The notes: a model not told the origin generated them from the sequence alone. A stretch of 64,000 nucleotides of DNA from Azotimanducus sp965220185 (GCA_965220185.1 OZ244807.1:2604001-2668000), one strand, 5' to 3'. Shown: positions 53,325-62,649, counted from the first letter of the stretch. Made by a program: numbers and translations.

Positions 53325-54428
53325 CTACGCCTTGTGCATGCGCTCCATGTATTCAACCGAGCGCATTTCCACGAGGCGGCTTGCGCATCGCTCGAACGCC
53401 TGGCTGTGCTGATCGCCTTGATAGAGCGCTTCGACCTCCGCCTCAGCCGAGATAATCAAATTGACGCAGCGATCATACAGTTCATCAATGAGCGCGATGA
53501 AGCGGCGCGCGGCGTTCTCCCGATGCCGGTCCATCACCGGCACATTGCTCAAGAGCAGCGTGTGGAATAAGCGCGAGATTTCAATGTAGTCGAGCTGGCT
53601 GCGCGCGGTCTCGCACAACTCATGAAAGTCGAACAATACGACGCCGCCGGCTACGCGCCGGGCATGAATCTCGCGGCCTAGAATCTCGAGGCTCACATTC
53701 TCGTGATTCGCTTCTTCGGCGAGACCGGTGAAGCTTGCCATGATCTTTGCATCAGCCGCTGCATCGTTCGGCGTGTGATAGGTGCCGGCATCGCAGAGGA
53801 GTCGCGCTCGAAAATCCTCTCCCGCCCCCATCGCAACCACTCGCATGTGTTCACGAATGAGGTCGATGGCCGGCAGGAACCTGCGCCGCTGCAGTCCGTT
53901 TTCATAGAGGTCTTCGGGAGCGAGGTTCGATGTCGCCACCAGGGTGACGCCGCGATCGATGAGCGCCTGCAAGAGCTCTGCAAGGATCATGGCATCGCCA
54001 ATGTCTGTGACATAGAATTCGTCGATGCACAGCACCCTTGCCTCGGCCGCCAGCTGTTCCGCGGCGAGCTGAAGCGGGTCTTGCTGTCCCGCATGATCGC
54101 TCAAACTGGCATGCACACGCTGCATGAGCCGATGAAAGTGCAACCGCTGCCGAGGCACGTCGCCAAGGCTTTGGTAGAAGAGGTCCATGAGCCACGTCTT
54201 GCCGCGCCCGACGGCGCCCCACAGATAGAGGCCGGTCACCGGCGCCTCGGGCTTGCCCAGCACCTTGTTGACAATCCCTTGCAGGGCCCGCGTTTCGCGG
54301 CGCTCCACAAGTTCTTCGCGCAGCCTGTCGATGACCGGCAGCAGGCGCGCCTGCGCCGCATCAGGAAGAAGCTCACCGGCATCAATCAGTGCGCGATATT
54401 GATCGCTAGGAACAAACCCCGTTGCCAT
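53325..54428 (-). CDS. zapE: cell-division ATPase ZapE (AFG1 family)
   Basis: A 367-residue AFG1-like ATPase from ATG 54428. The Walker A motif GLYLWGAVGRGKTWLMDLFY is near residues 60-79, Walker B LCIDEFYVTDIGDAMILAEL near 132-151, and SNLAPEDLYENGLQRRRFLP near 167-186. ZapE binds FtsZ and helps constriction under stress in enterobacteria. An upstream extension of the frame was not used because it lacks family homology. It ends 6 nt from the convergent DUF4143 gene and follows hisD by 25 nt. Confidence 0.92.
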   Translation of the reverse strand: MATGFVPSDQYRALIDAGELLPDAAQARLLPVIDRLREELVERRETRALQGIVNKVLGKPEAPVTGLYLWGAVGRGKTWLMDLFYQSLGDVPRQRLHFHRLMQRVHASLSDHAGQQDPLQLAAEQLAAEARVLCIDEFYVTDIGDAMILAELLQALIDRGVTLVATSNLAPEDLYENGLQRRRFLPAIDLIREHMRVVAMGAGEDFRARLLCDAGTYHTPNDAAADAKIMASFTGLAEEANHENVSLEILGREIHARRVAGGVVLFDFHELCETARSQLDYIEISRLFHTLLLSNVPVMDRHRENAARRFIALIDELYDRCVNLIISAEAEVEALYQGDQHSQAFERCASRLVEMRSVEYMERMHKA

Positions 54429-54453
54429 CAGAGAATTTAGAAACGAGACGCTA

Positions 54454-55761
54454 CTATTTGCGGGCAAGCGCCGCGAGCGCATGTGCTTCAAGGCCCTCGC
54501 GCTCGGCAAAGCCGGCGGCGGTGTGAGCAAGGCTGCTCGCGCCATCCGGACTCATCGAAATGACCGAGCGCGCCTTCGTGAAGGTTTCAACACCGAGCGC
54601 TGAACTGAATCGCGCACTGCCCGATGTCGGCAGAACATGACTTGGGCCGGCCAGATAGTCGCCGAAGACTTCCGACGACGGACTGCCGAGGAACACCGCG
54701 CCGGCGTGTCGAACACGAGGCAGCCAGGCCTCCGAGTCCGGCACGCACAGCGACAAGTGTTCCGGCGCAAAGCGGTTGGCGATGTCAATCGCGTGCTCTA
54801 AACTTCTGCTTCGAATGATTGCGCCGTGCGCGTCGAGCGATGCCTTGACCAACGCCGACCGCTTCAGGCTGCCAAGGTACTTGTCGAGCGCCTGCGACAC
54901 CGAATCGGCGAGCGCCGCGCTCGGCGTTACAAGGATCGCCTGCGCATCGGCATCGTGTTCCGCCTGCGCGCACAGGTCAAGCGCGAGCCAATCGGCTGGC
55001 GCGTCCGCATCGGCCACGATCAACACCTCGGACGGGCCGGCGATGAGATCAATGCCGACATCGCCCGATACTTGGCGCTTGGCTTCCGTCACCCGAGCGC
55101 TGCCCGGGCCTGCGATCAAATCCACCGGACCAATACTTTCCGTTCCGTAGGCAAGTGCGGCGATGGCTTGCGCACCGCCAATCCGCCAGAATTCATCGAC
55201 CTCAGCAAGATGCGCCGCCGCAAGCAGCAGCACGTCCTGCTCAGGCGTTGTCGGCGGCGATGTCACGACGATGTGTTCGACTCCGGCGACGCGCGCCGGA
55301 ATCGCCGTCATCAGCAAGGTCGAAGGATAGGTCGCCTGTCCACCTGGCACATAAATGCCGACGCGCGAGAGCGGCACGCGCTCGCGCATCAGCGTGTTTC
55401 CGAGGGCATCCTCGTGGATTGTGCGCCGGTCTCCCTGGGTCGCCTGGTGGAACGCGCGAATACGCGCGCTCGCGGTGTCGAGCACAGTTTTCAATTCCGG
55501 CGTCAGCGATTGATAGGCCGCTTCCTGCGCTTCCTTTGAGACTTCGAGCGCGTCGAGGCAAGTGACCTCCGGCGCATCGAAGGCGCGCGTGAATTCGAGG
55601 AGCGCCTGGTCGCCATCCTTGACGATTCGCGCAATCATTTCCGACACCGATGCCACCAGATGCGAATCGCGCAATGCACGATTTCGCAGCAGCGCATCGA
55701 GCGAGGATTCGAACTTCGCATCGTCGGCATCAAGCCGCCGAATGGCTTGGGAGGCGCTCAC
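54454..55761 (-). CDS. hisD: histidinol dehydrogenase
   Basis: A 435-residue enzyme of normal length. The GTG start at 55761 was chosen because it overlaps the hisG stop by 4 nt and gives MSASQAIRRLDADDAKFESS, the Pseudomonas-type opening. Motifs include RVPLSRVGIYVPGGQATYPS, DLIAGPGSARVTEAKRQVSG and the zinc-site VDLIAGPSEVLIVADADAPA region. The later FAPEHLSLCVPDS and GNYLAGPSHVLPT-like GDYLAGPSHVLPTSGSARFS are present. It performs the last two oxidations of histidine synthesis. Usually hisC follows; here zapE does. Confidence 0.95.
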   Translation of the reverse strand: MSASQAIRRLDADDAKFESSLDALLRNRALRDSHLVASVSEMIARIVKDGDQALLEFTRAFDAPEVTCLDALEVSKEAQEAAYQSLTPELKTVLDTASARIRAFHQATQGDRRTIHEDALGNTLMRERVPLSRVGIYVPGGQATYPSTLLMTAIPARVAGVEHIVVTSPPTTPEQDVLLLAAAHLAEVDEFWRIGGAQAIAALAYGTESIGPVDLIAGPGSARVTEAKRQVSGDVGIDLIAGPSEVLIVADADAPADWLALDLCAQAEHDADAQAILVTPSAALADSVSQALDKYLGSLKRSALVKASLDAHGAIIRSRSLEHAIDIANRFAPEHLSLCVPDSEAWLPRVRHAGAVFLGSPSSEVFGDYLAGPSHVLPTSGSARFSSALGVETFTKARSVISMSPDGASSLAHTAAGFAEREGLEAHALAALARK

Positions 55762-56381
55762 AAGCTGTCCTGCAGCCGCGAAAGACACGCGAGCACTTCC
55801 GCCTGCTTGACCTTGAGGGCTGTCCGGTTGACGATGATTCGGCTCGAGACATGAGCGATCGTTTCCAAAGGCACGAGGCCGTTGGCGCGCAACGTTTCGC
55901 CGCTATCAACAATATCGACGATCAGGTCGCAGAGGCCTAAGCGCGGCGCGACTTCGAGCGCGCCGGAGAGCTTGATGAAGCGTACCTCTTGACCCTGCGC
56001 TGCGAAGAACCGCGCACTCAATCGAACGAACTTGGTGGCGACGCGGAGCGGGCGAGAGAGGTCAAATTCGGCGTCCGCAATACCTGCCGACATGATGCGG
56101 CACTTGGCAATGCCGAGATCAAGTCGCTCGAAGTATTCATGTGTGGGGTGTTCGAGCAAGGTGTCCTTGCCGACAAGACCTAAGTCCGCTGCACCGTGCT
56201 CGACATAGACTGGCACATCGGCACCACGCATCACCACCACTCGCAGCCCGCTTTTCTCGGCGGGTTCAAAGACGAGCGCACGCGTATCCTTGAATTGACC
56301 CGGCCGGACAAGGCCGGAGCGCTCAAGGATGGGCACCGCTTCGGTCAAGACGCGGCCTTTGTTGAGGGCAAGCGTGAGCAT
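55758..56381 (-). CDS. hisG: ATP phosphoribosyltransferase, short form
   Basis: A 207-residue enzyme from ATG 56381 (MLTLALNKGRVLTEAVPILE). It contains VVMRGADVPVYVEHGAADLG and the phosphoribosyl-binding LCDLIVDIVDSGETLRANGL. It lacks the C-terminal regulatory domain of the long form, so it is the HisG-S type that needs the HisZ partner for activity. HisZ is not in this window. First step of histidine synthesis. It lies 4 nt behind murA. Confidence 0.95.
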   Translation of the reverse strand: MLTLALNKGRVLTEAVPILERSGLVRPGQFKDTRALVFEPAEKSGLRVVVMRGADVPVYVEHGAADLGLVGKDTLLEHPTHEYFERLDLGIAKCRIMSAGIADAEFDLSRPLRVATKFVRLSARFFAAQGQEVRFIKLSGALEVAPRLGLCDLIVDIVDSGETLRANGLVPLETIAHVSSRIIVNRTALKVKQAEVLACLSRLQDSL

Positions 56382-56385
56382 CGCG

Positions 56386-57651
56386 CTAGTGTACTCGCCG
56401 CACACGGCCGCCGAGGGCCTGTAGCTTGTCTTCCACTGCTTCGTAGCCTCGGTCAATGTGATAAATACGATCGATCAAGGTTGTGCCTTCAGCGGCAAGC
56501 CCCGCAATGACAAGCGAAAACGACGCTCGAAGGTCGGTCGCCATCACCGGCGCGCCGTGCAGTTGCCGAATACCCTGAATGTGTACAGAATTGTCTCGCG
56601 GCCCTGAAATCACTGCGCCGAGCCGGACAAGCTCGGCGACATGCATGAATCGATTCTCGAAGATCGTCTCCTCCACCTTGGATGCACCATCGGCCACGCA
56701 GTTGAGGGCAAGAAACTGAGCTTGGGCATCGGTGGGGAATCCCGGATGCTCGCTGGTGCGGATATTGACCGGCCTCGGTCTCCGACCGCGCATGTTGATT
56801 TCGATGTGCGAGTCGCCCACATCGAGTTCACCGCCAGTGGCTGCCAAGCTGTGCAGGACGCTCGCAAGCGAACCGGCATCCGTGCCGCACGCCCTCACGC
56901 GACCTCGCGTCGCCGCACCCGCAATAAGATAAGTGGCGGTTTCGATGCGATCCGGCATGATGGAAAAGTCCGCGCCAGACAATCGCTCGGCACCTTGAAC
57001 TGTAATCTGGTCGCTGCCGTGCCCGCGAATGCTGGCACCCATGGCAATCAGGAAGGTCGCGAGATCGATCACTTCTGGCTCGCGCGCGGCGTTGCTGATG
57101 CGCGTGGTGCCTGTGGCAAGGCATGCCGCCATCATCACGTTTTCTGTGCCGCCAACCGTCGGCCGGTCAAAGCGCACGTCGCTTCCGACAAGTCCTTTAG
57201 GCGGCGCTGTCATGCGCACATAGCCATCGTGCAAGTCAAGCGCCGCGCCGAGCGCCTCAAGGCCTTTCAAATGCTGATCCACCGGACGAGTGCCAATCGC
57301 GCAGCCGCCGGGCAGAGGCGCCTCAGCTTCACCGAATCGCGCCAACAGCGGTCCGAGGACAAAGAACGAGGCACGCATCGTTTTGACGAGATCATAGGGG
57401 GCGCTTAACGAGCTCGCTTGCCCCATTTGCACCTCGAGCGTGTCGCCAGCCGTGCGCGCGACTTCGGCACCAAAGGATCGCAGGATGCGCGCCATTGTCG
57501 CGACGTCCCGAAGCTCCGGAGCACGCTGAATACGCACCGGCTCTGCGGTCAGGAGGCACGCCGCCATGATCGGCAGCAGCGAATTTTTAGCACCAGAAAT
57601 TCGAACTTCGCCAGCGAGCGCCTGCCCGCCTTCAATTTCTAGCTTGTCCAC
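56386..57651 (-). CDS. murA: UDP-N-acetylglucosamine 1-carboxyvinyltransferase
   Basis: A 421-residue MurA of usual length. The start is MDKLEIEGGQALAGEVRISG followed by AKNSLLPIMAACLL. The catalytic cysteine lies in PLPGGCAIGTRPVDQHLKGL near residue 115, so the enzyme should be sensitive to fosfomycin. It adds enolpyruvate to UDP-GlcNAc in the first committed step of peptidoglycan synthesis. Its start overlaps the ibaG stop by 13 nt. Confidence 0.97.
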   Translation of the reverse strand: MDKLEIEGGQALAGEVRISGAKNSLLPIMAACLLTAEPVRIQRAPELRDVATMARILRSFGAEVARTAGDTLEVQMGQASSLSAPYDLVKTMRASFFVLGPLLARFGEAEAPLPGGCAIGTRPVDQHLKGLEALGAALDLHDGYVRMTAPPKGLVGSDVRFDRPTVGGTENVMMAACLATGTTRISNAAREPEVIDLATFLIAMGASIRGHGSDQITVQGAERLSGADFSIMPDRIETATYLIAGAATRGRVRACGTDAGSLASVLHSLAATGGELDVGDSHIEINMRGRRPRPVNIRTSEHPGFPTDAQAQFLALNCVADGASKVEETIFENRFMHVAELVRLGAVISGPRDNSVHIQGIRQLHGAPVMATDLRASFSLVIAGLAAEGTTLIDRIYHIDRGYEAVEDKLQALGGRVRRVH

Positions 57652-57884
57652 GGACGCTCGTCAGCTTCGTCAGGCGTCAGCGCTTGGATGCTCACCGAAT
57701 GCAGGCGGCCATCCCGGATGGCTTGAGAAAGCGCCCGATAGACCATTTGTGTTCGCTTGACTTTCGAGAGATCTTGGAAGACTTCGCTCACCACGCGCAC
57801 CTCGGTACCAGCACTGCCATCACCTGACACCGTCACTCCTGCATCCTCAAAGTGTTCACGAACCAATCCGGCGATATCGACCAT
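57639..57884 (-). CDS. ibaG: BolA-family protein (IbaG type)
   Basis: An 81-residue BolA-like protein with the class II KH-like fold. Key stretches are VSEVFQDLSKVKRTQMVYRA and LHSVSIQALTPDEA. The small size and position between mlaC and murA match IbaG (YrbA), an acid-stress and Fe-S related protein. The conserved BolA His is replaced in this stretch, so cluster binding is not certain. Confidence 0.85.
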   Translation of the reverse strand: MVDIAGLVREHFEDAGVTVSGDGSAGTEVRVVSEVFQDLSKVKRTQMVYRALSQAIRDGRLHSVSIQALTPDEADERPWTS

Positions 57885-57894
57885 GATTCCTTCC

Positions 57895-58527
57895 TTATGG
57901 AGATGCCGCTCTCACAGCCGCCGCGAACTCGATGATGGCCTGATCGATGTCACCTGTGACATCCATGATGCGACCAAATTGATTGCGCCAAGTAAGACCA
58001 AGGTTAATGCCGGCAAGATTGATATTGACGAGCTTCCACTCACCTTCCGAAGTCCGCCGCATGGAGAAGACGATGGGTATTGCTTGCCCGTCCGAGCCCA
58101 CAAACTCAAGATCTACATTGACGCGGTTCGGGTTGCTCGGCGGCGCTTTCGGCATCAGCACTCGCATCTCCTGATCTTGCAGTCTCAGCATGGCCGCCGC
58201 GTAGAAATCGAACAGCATCACGCGCACACTTTCTACAAAGCCTGTGCGCTGCGCCTCCGTGGCCGCTTGGAAGTGTTTGCCCATGACGCCTCTTGAGAAG
58301 CCGACCCAGTCGAGCTTCGGATTCAGCAGTCCATAGATATTTGCTTTGAACGCTTGGACATCGACTTCGTCTTGCGTCTGGGTGTCGCGAATGAGCGTGA
58401 TGACTTGGCGCGTCACGTCATCAACCACCCGATGCGCTTCCGGCAACTCGGATGTCTCTTCCGCTTGCAGCGGGAATACGCACACCGCAAGCAACAGCGG
58501 CGCACAGAGTTTTCGTGATACGTTCAT
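57895..58527 (-). CDS. mlaC: periplasmic phospholipid-binding protein MlaC
   Basis: A 210-residue exported protein. The signal peptide is KLCAPLLLAVCVFPLQA, followed by the MlaC/Ttg2 domain with LNPKLDWVGFSRGVMGKHFQ and EGEWKLVNINLAGINLGLTW. MlaC ferries phospholipids between outer-membrane MlaA and inner-membrane MlaFEDB. Those partners are not on either side: murA-ibaG lie downstream and a divergent kinase upstream. The gene has therefore been separated from the usual mlaFED block. Confidence 0.9.
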   Translation of the reverse strand: MNVSRKLCAPLLLAVCVFPLQAEETSELPEAHRVVDDVTRQVITLIRDTQTQDEVDVQAFKANIYGLLNPKLDWVGFSRGVMGKHFQAATEAQRTGFVESVRVMLFDFYAAAMLRLQDQEMRVLMPKAPPSNPNRVNVDLEFVGSDGQAIPIVFSMRRTSEGEWKLVNINLAGINLGLTWRNQFGRIMDVTGDIDQAIIEFAAAVRAASP

Positions 58528-58622
58528 TTCGATTTGCGTTCGGGCCTCACATGAAACCCGTACATTCTAATGCAGGCGCAAAAAATGAATGTATGCTTGT
58601 CACGATTTTTGCGGCGAAACGC

Positions 58623-59279
58623 ATGAGCGCGAGCGACCTTCCGAGCTACATTGCCGTCGAGGGCCCGATTGGCGTTGGCAAGACCAGCCTCGCCAATCGC
58701 CTCGCCGAAACCTTCGGCTACGAAACCCTCTTGGAACCCACCGCTGAGCATGTGCTGTTGGAGCGCTTCTACCGCGACCAGCGGCGCCACGCCTTCTCCA
58801 CGCAGCTGTTCTTCCTGCTGCACCGCGCCGAGCAAGCGGCCTATCTCGAATCGCAGACGCGGCTCCAATCACCGATTGTCGCGGATTTCATTTTGGAGAA
58901 GGACAGGCTCTTTGCCGAGCTCACGCTCGACGGAGAGGAACTCCGGCTTTACCAGCAAGTCGCGGGCGCGCTCAATATCCATTGGCCGCAGCCGGATTTG
59001 GTGATTTATCTGCAAGCACCACCGAGAATCCTCTTCGAGCGCGTTCACAAACGAGGCATTGAAGCCGAAAGCGACTGTTCGATTGAGTATCTCACCCAAG
59101 TCAGCCAAACCTACACCAACTTCTTTCATCGCTTCGAGCTGGCACCACTTCTCGTGGTTGACGCATCGGAGTGCAACTTCGCAGACGTTGACCGCCATTT
59201 CGAAGCGCTGCTCGAATGCATTCACAACATGCGCGGGCGGCGCCATTATTTTCGTTTGAACCCGTCATTGCTAGACTAG
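58623..59279 (+). CDS. deoxynucleoside kinase (dAK/dGK type)
   Basis: A 218-residue P-loop kinase from ATG 58623. The phosphate loop is VEGPIGVGKTSLANRLAETF near residues 10-29. The base-binding and DR motif is FILEKDRLFAELTL near 82-95. The Arg-rich lid is RILFERVHKRGIEAE near 135-149. It phosphorylates deoxyadenosine or deoxyguanosine (and perhaps deoxycytidine) in salvage. The upstream part of the frame was rejected because it overlaps the mlaC promoter. It ends 29 nt before acs. Confidence 0.9.
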   Translation: MSASDLPSYIAVEGPIGVGKTSLANRLAETFGYETLLEPTAEHVLLERFYRDQRRHAFSTQLFFLLHRAEQAAYLESQTRLQSPIVADFILEKDRLFAELTLDGEELRLYQQVAGALNIHWPQPDLVIYLQAPPRILFERVHKRGIEAESDCSIEYLTQVSQTYTNFFHRFELAPLLVVDASECNFADVDRHFEALLECIHNMRGRRHYFRLNPSLLD

Positions 59280-59308
59280 CAGGGAATACTACCCAGCGCG
59301 TGCGAGAA

Positions 59309-61258
59309 ATGACACACACCTACCCTGTCCCCGCTGCCTTGGCGCAAAGTGCTCACGTAACGAGCGAAGACTACGAGACCATGTACCTCGCCTCGGTGGC
59401 GCACCCAGAAACTTTTTGGCAAGAACAATCCGACGCATTCCTCGACTGGTTCGAGCCGTGGCAGACACTTGTCCGCAGCGACTTCTCCAAGGGCGAAGTT
59501 GAATGGTTCATCGGCGGCAAGCTCAACGCCAGCCACAACTGCCTCGACCGGCATCTCGAAACGCGCGGCGACCAAACAGCGATTCTGTGGGAGAGCGATG
59601 ACGGCAGCGAAACCAGAGCGATCAGCTACCGCGCACTGCATCGCGAAGTGTGCCAGCTCGCGAACTTGCTGAAGTCAAGGGGCGTCGCCAAGGGTTCGCG
59701 CGTGTGCATCTACATGCCGCTCATCCCGCAAGCGGCGGTCGCCATGCTCGCCTGCGCGCGCATCGGCGCCATTCATTCGGTGGTATTCGGCGGCTTTAGC
59801 CCGACATCGCTCAAGGATCGAATTCTCGACTCTGACTGCTCGGTGCTGATCACTGCCGACGAGAGCATCCGCGGCGGCAAACGCATCGGCCTCAAGGCCA
59901 ACGCGGAGGCTGCGCTTGAGGACTGCCCGGGCGTGCATACAGTGGTGTGCGTTCGGCACGGCGGTGCCGAGGGCGCCCCGTGGAACGATGCGCGCGATCT
60001 CTGGTACGACGAGGTCATCACGCAGATGGACGGCTGGTGCGAAGCCGAGTCGATGGCGTCCGAGGATCCCTTGTTCATCCTCTACACGTCAGGCTCGACC
60101 GGCAGGCCGAAGGGCGTGCAGCACGGCACGGCAGGCTATCTGCTGCATGCGGCGATGACGCACAAGTATGTGTTCGACTATCAAGACGGTGAAATCTACT
60201 GGTGCACCGCCGATGTCGGCTGGATCACCGGGCACTCATACATCGTCTATGGACCGCTTGCGAACGGTGCCACAACGCTAATGTTCGAAGGCGTGCCCAC
60301 CTGGCCGGATGCATCGCGCTTCTGGCAGATCGTGGACAAGCATCAGGTGAGCATCTTCTACACCGCGCCGACCGCCATTCGTCAGCTGATGGCCGAAGGC
60401 GATGAGCCCGTCACGTTGTGCTCGCGCGCCTCGCTGCGCGTGCTCGGCACCGTCGGCGAGCCGATCAACCCTGAGGCGTGGGAGTGGTATCACCGCATCG
60501 TCGGCGACGGTCGCTGCCCGATCGTTGATACCTGGTGGCAAACGGAGACGGGCGGCATCATGATCGCGCCGCTGCCGGGCGCAACGCCTCTCAAACCTGG
60601 CTCCGCGACGCGCCCGTTCTTCGGCATCCAGCCGGGACTGATGGACGAGCACGGGCAATTGATTGATCCGGCGGACACGATTGAAGCTAGCGGCAACCTC
60701 GTCATCACCTCGACGTGGCCAGGTCAGATCCGATCAGTGTACGGCGACCATCAGCGCGTCATCGATACCTATTACTCGCGCTATCCCGGCTACTACTTCA
60801 CCGGCGACGGCGCCCGTCGAGACGCCGACGGCTACTACTGGATCACCGGGCGCGTCGATGATGTCATCAATGTGTCCGGCCACAGGATCGGCACCGCCGA
60901 ACTCGAAAGCGCCCTCGTCCTGCACGAGTCCATCGCCGAAGCTGCGGTCGTCGGCTTTCCGCATGAAGTCAAAGGCGAAGGCATCTATTGTTTTGTGACA
61001 CCCATGTCGCACCTTGCGCTTGACGCCGAGGCAACCGAAACGTTGCGCGAGGAATTGATCACCCTCGTGCGCCGCGAAATCGGCCCGTTCGCACGGCCTG
61101 ATGTGCTGCAATTCGCGAGCGGCCTGCCAAAGACGCGCTCCGGCAAAATCATGCGCCGCATTCTGCGCAAAATCGCTTCGGGCGAGACCGAGGACTTGGG
61201 GGATATTTCGACGCTCGCGGACCCTTCGGTGGTGGAGGCGTTGATCGGCGGCGGATGA
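59309..61258 (+). CDS. acs: acetyl-CoA synthetase
   Basis: A 649-residue AMP-forming synthetase of normal length from ATG 59309. Motifs are FILYTSGSTGRPKGVQHGTA near residues 254-273, IVDTWWQTETGGIM near 406 and DDVINVSGHRIGTAELESAL near 514-533. The acetylation-regulated lysine lies in LPKTRSGKIMRRILRKIA near residue 607. It activates acetate to acetyl-CoA in the cytosol. It is probably controlled by lysine acetylation as in other bacteria. Confidence 0.96.
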   Translation: MTHTYPVPAALAQSAHVTSEDYETMYLASVAHPETFWQEQSDAFLDWFEPWQTLVRSDFSKGEVEWFIGGKLNASHNCLDRHLETRGDQTAILWESDDGSETRAISYRALHREVCQLANLLKSRGVAKGSRVCIYMPLIPQAAVAMLACARIGAIHSVVFGGFSPTSLKDRILDSDCSVLITADESIRGGKRIGLKANAEAALEDCPGVHTVVCVRHGGAEGAPWNDARDLWYDEVITQMDGWCEAESMASEDPLFILYTSGSTGRPKGVQHGTAGYLLHAAMTHKYVFDYQDGEIYWCTADVGWITGHSYIVYGPLANGATTLMFEGVPTWPDASRFWQIVDKHQVSIFYTAPTAIRQLMAEGDEPVTLCSRASLRVLGTVGEPINPEAWEWYHRIVGDGRCPIVDTWWQTETGGIMIAPLPGATPLKPGSATRPFFGIQPGLMDEHGQLIDPADTIEASGNLVITSTWPGQIRSVYGDHQRVIDTYYSRYPGYYFTGDGARRDADGYYWITGRVDDVINVSGHRIGTAELESALVLHESIAEAAVVGFPHEVKGEGIYCFVTPMSHLALDAEATETLREELITLVRREIGPFARPDVLQFASGLPKTRSGKIMRRILRKIASGETEDLGDISTLADPSVVEALIGGG

Positions 61259-61380
61259 CTATGGACTCGAATTTCTGAACTTACTGTAGTTGAATACGCC
61301 GCACTACGGTTGTGGTGACTCGGCTGCATACAGCACAGCGTCTCTCTTATTCTTCAAGCTTGATTGATCACAGAGCCTCA

Positions 61381-62163
61381 ATGGATACTTTTGTTCAACT
61401 TCTCTTTGCTGCACTTGGTGGAGGGCTTGTTGTCAAGCTTCTGGATATCGCCTACCAAGAGAATTTGAGGAAACGTGATAAGCGAGGCTCCTCTCGTAAG
61501 TTCGTGGAAGAGAATCTCGATCCGGTGTTGAAGTCAGCGGACGAACTATTTGGCAAGCTTCGCGCATTGGCTACAGACGATTTCAGGGCCTTGCGGCACG
61601 CCCGAACGCACGAAGAGGCAAGTCTGGAGTCAATAAGCTTGCTGTACTTGCTAGCGAAATTCTGGGCGAGCGTTGAGACGTTTCGTCATAGGGGTTTGAC
61701 AGTATCTATTACCTTAGATGACCGAGGACAACGGCTTGGACACTTTCTGGACGCACTAGAATCTCGCAAGATTCGTATCGTTGACCGACTCTCACAACGG
61801 GCTATCGCAGAAATGGTGCTGAACACAAAAAATAATCTTGAGGACATGGATTCATTCACTGAATTTGTGAAATCCGTTGAAGCGAATGGAAGCGCCCGAC
61901 AATGGATCCAGCCAATAGTTCGATTCCTTATGCGGATGGAACATACGAATGAACGCCAAAAACTACTGACCTACGGCATCGTTGTACATGCCATGATCGA
62001 TACACTTGATCCAAGGCATCAGGTGTGCCGAAAACGGGCATCGTATCCGTCAAAACTGTCAAAGAAGTCTTGGCGCGACATAAAGTACCGCATCTTCGGA
62101 AGATATCTTACGTTCGTCAAACACCCAGAAAAATACCTCGGCCCGCCCAAACGCAGACCTTAA
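61381..62163 (+). CDS. membrane-anchored protein of unknown function
   Basis: A 260-residue protein from ATG 61381 (a GTG at 61312 is an alternative). It has one N-terminal membrane segment (FVQLLFAALGGGLVVKLLDI) and then a soluble, largely helical charged body. I recognise no domain. The A+T content is higher than in the acs gene beside it, which hints at separate origin. It precedes the CRISPR-like array on the same strand. Confidence 0.6.
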   Translation: MDTFVQLLFAALGGGLVVKLLDIAYQENLRKRDKRGSSRKFVEENLDPVLKSADELFGKLRALATDDFRALRHARTHEEASLESISLLYLLAKFWASVETFRHRGLTVSITLDDRGQRLGHFLDALESRKIRIVDRLSQRAIAEMVLNTKNNLEDMDSFTEFVKSVEANGSARQWIQPIVRFLMRMEHTNERQKLLTYGIVVHAMIDTLDPRHQVCRKRASYPSKLSKKSWRDIKYRIFGRYLTFVKHPEKYLGPPKRRP

Positions 62164-62170
62164 ACGAAGG

Positions 62171-62233
62171 AAGGCGGCCCGAGGAGACTTTGGCCCTCCA
62201 AGAGGAGAACGGCACGCCTGCCGAGCCGCCTTT
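62171..62233 (+). terminator. possible terminator hairpin after the unknown membrane-anchored gene
   Basis: AAGGCGGC near 62169-62176 pairs with GCCGCCTT near 62226-62233, closing a loop of about 50 nt that is followed by TATT. The T run is short, so the call is weak. No gene is seen from here to the array. Confidence 0.35.
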
Positions 62234-62453
62234 ATTCGATTGGGTCAACTACTTTAATCGACCACGTTGCGTTAAATGTAGCAGCTTGTCCTTCAGAATT
62301 CAATGCTTTTGTGCTAGTTCAGCACATGTGAGACTGGGCGGGGAGTCCCAAGGCAGAAGAAAGGTACTCGAAAGGCATCGTCCAGTCCAGGGACATTGCT
62401 TAGAGTTGTCCAATACTATATGAGGGTGAAGGCGAGGCCTGATTCCAACTGTA

Positions 62454-62621
62454 GCTGCGGACTGCGGCTCTTCCTCTCTGTGCTACCCTCGACCGACAGC
62501 GACACGCACCGCGTCACCTACTGCGGACTGCGGCTCTTCCTCTCTGTGCTACCCTAGGCCATACGTGATCGAGAATGTGGTCGGTACTGCGGACTGCGGC
62601 TCTTCCTCTCTGTGCTACCCT
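62454..62621 (+). CRISPR. three-repeat CRISPR-like array, 36-nt repeats and 30-nt spacers
   Basis: Three identical 35-nt units start at 62455, 62521 and 62587, a constant 66-nt period. In the second and third an A precedes the unit, so the repeat is probably 36 nt (ACTGCGGACTGCGGCTCTTC, then CTCTCTGTGCTACCCT). Copy one has G there, as expected of a terminal repeat. The spacers (62490-62519 and 62556-62585) are 30 nt and unrelated to each other. A 36/30 layout and the GCGGCTC...GTGCTAC pattern recall Type II-C arrays. No cas gene or matching tracrRNA anti-repeat is visible in the window. Confidence 0.6.
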
Positions 62622-62649
62622 GCGCTTAGCGCAAGGGATTGAGGAAAAA

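Noticed and set aside
62454..62621. Reading the array as an ordinary 66-bp tandem repeat
   Set aside because: The 35-nt units are identical while the 30-31-nt intervals are unrelated, which plain tandem duplication does not give; kept as CRISPR-like with moderate confidence.
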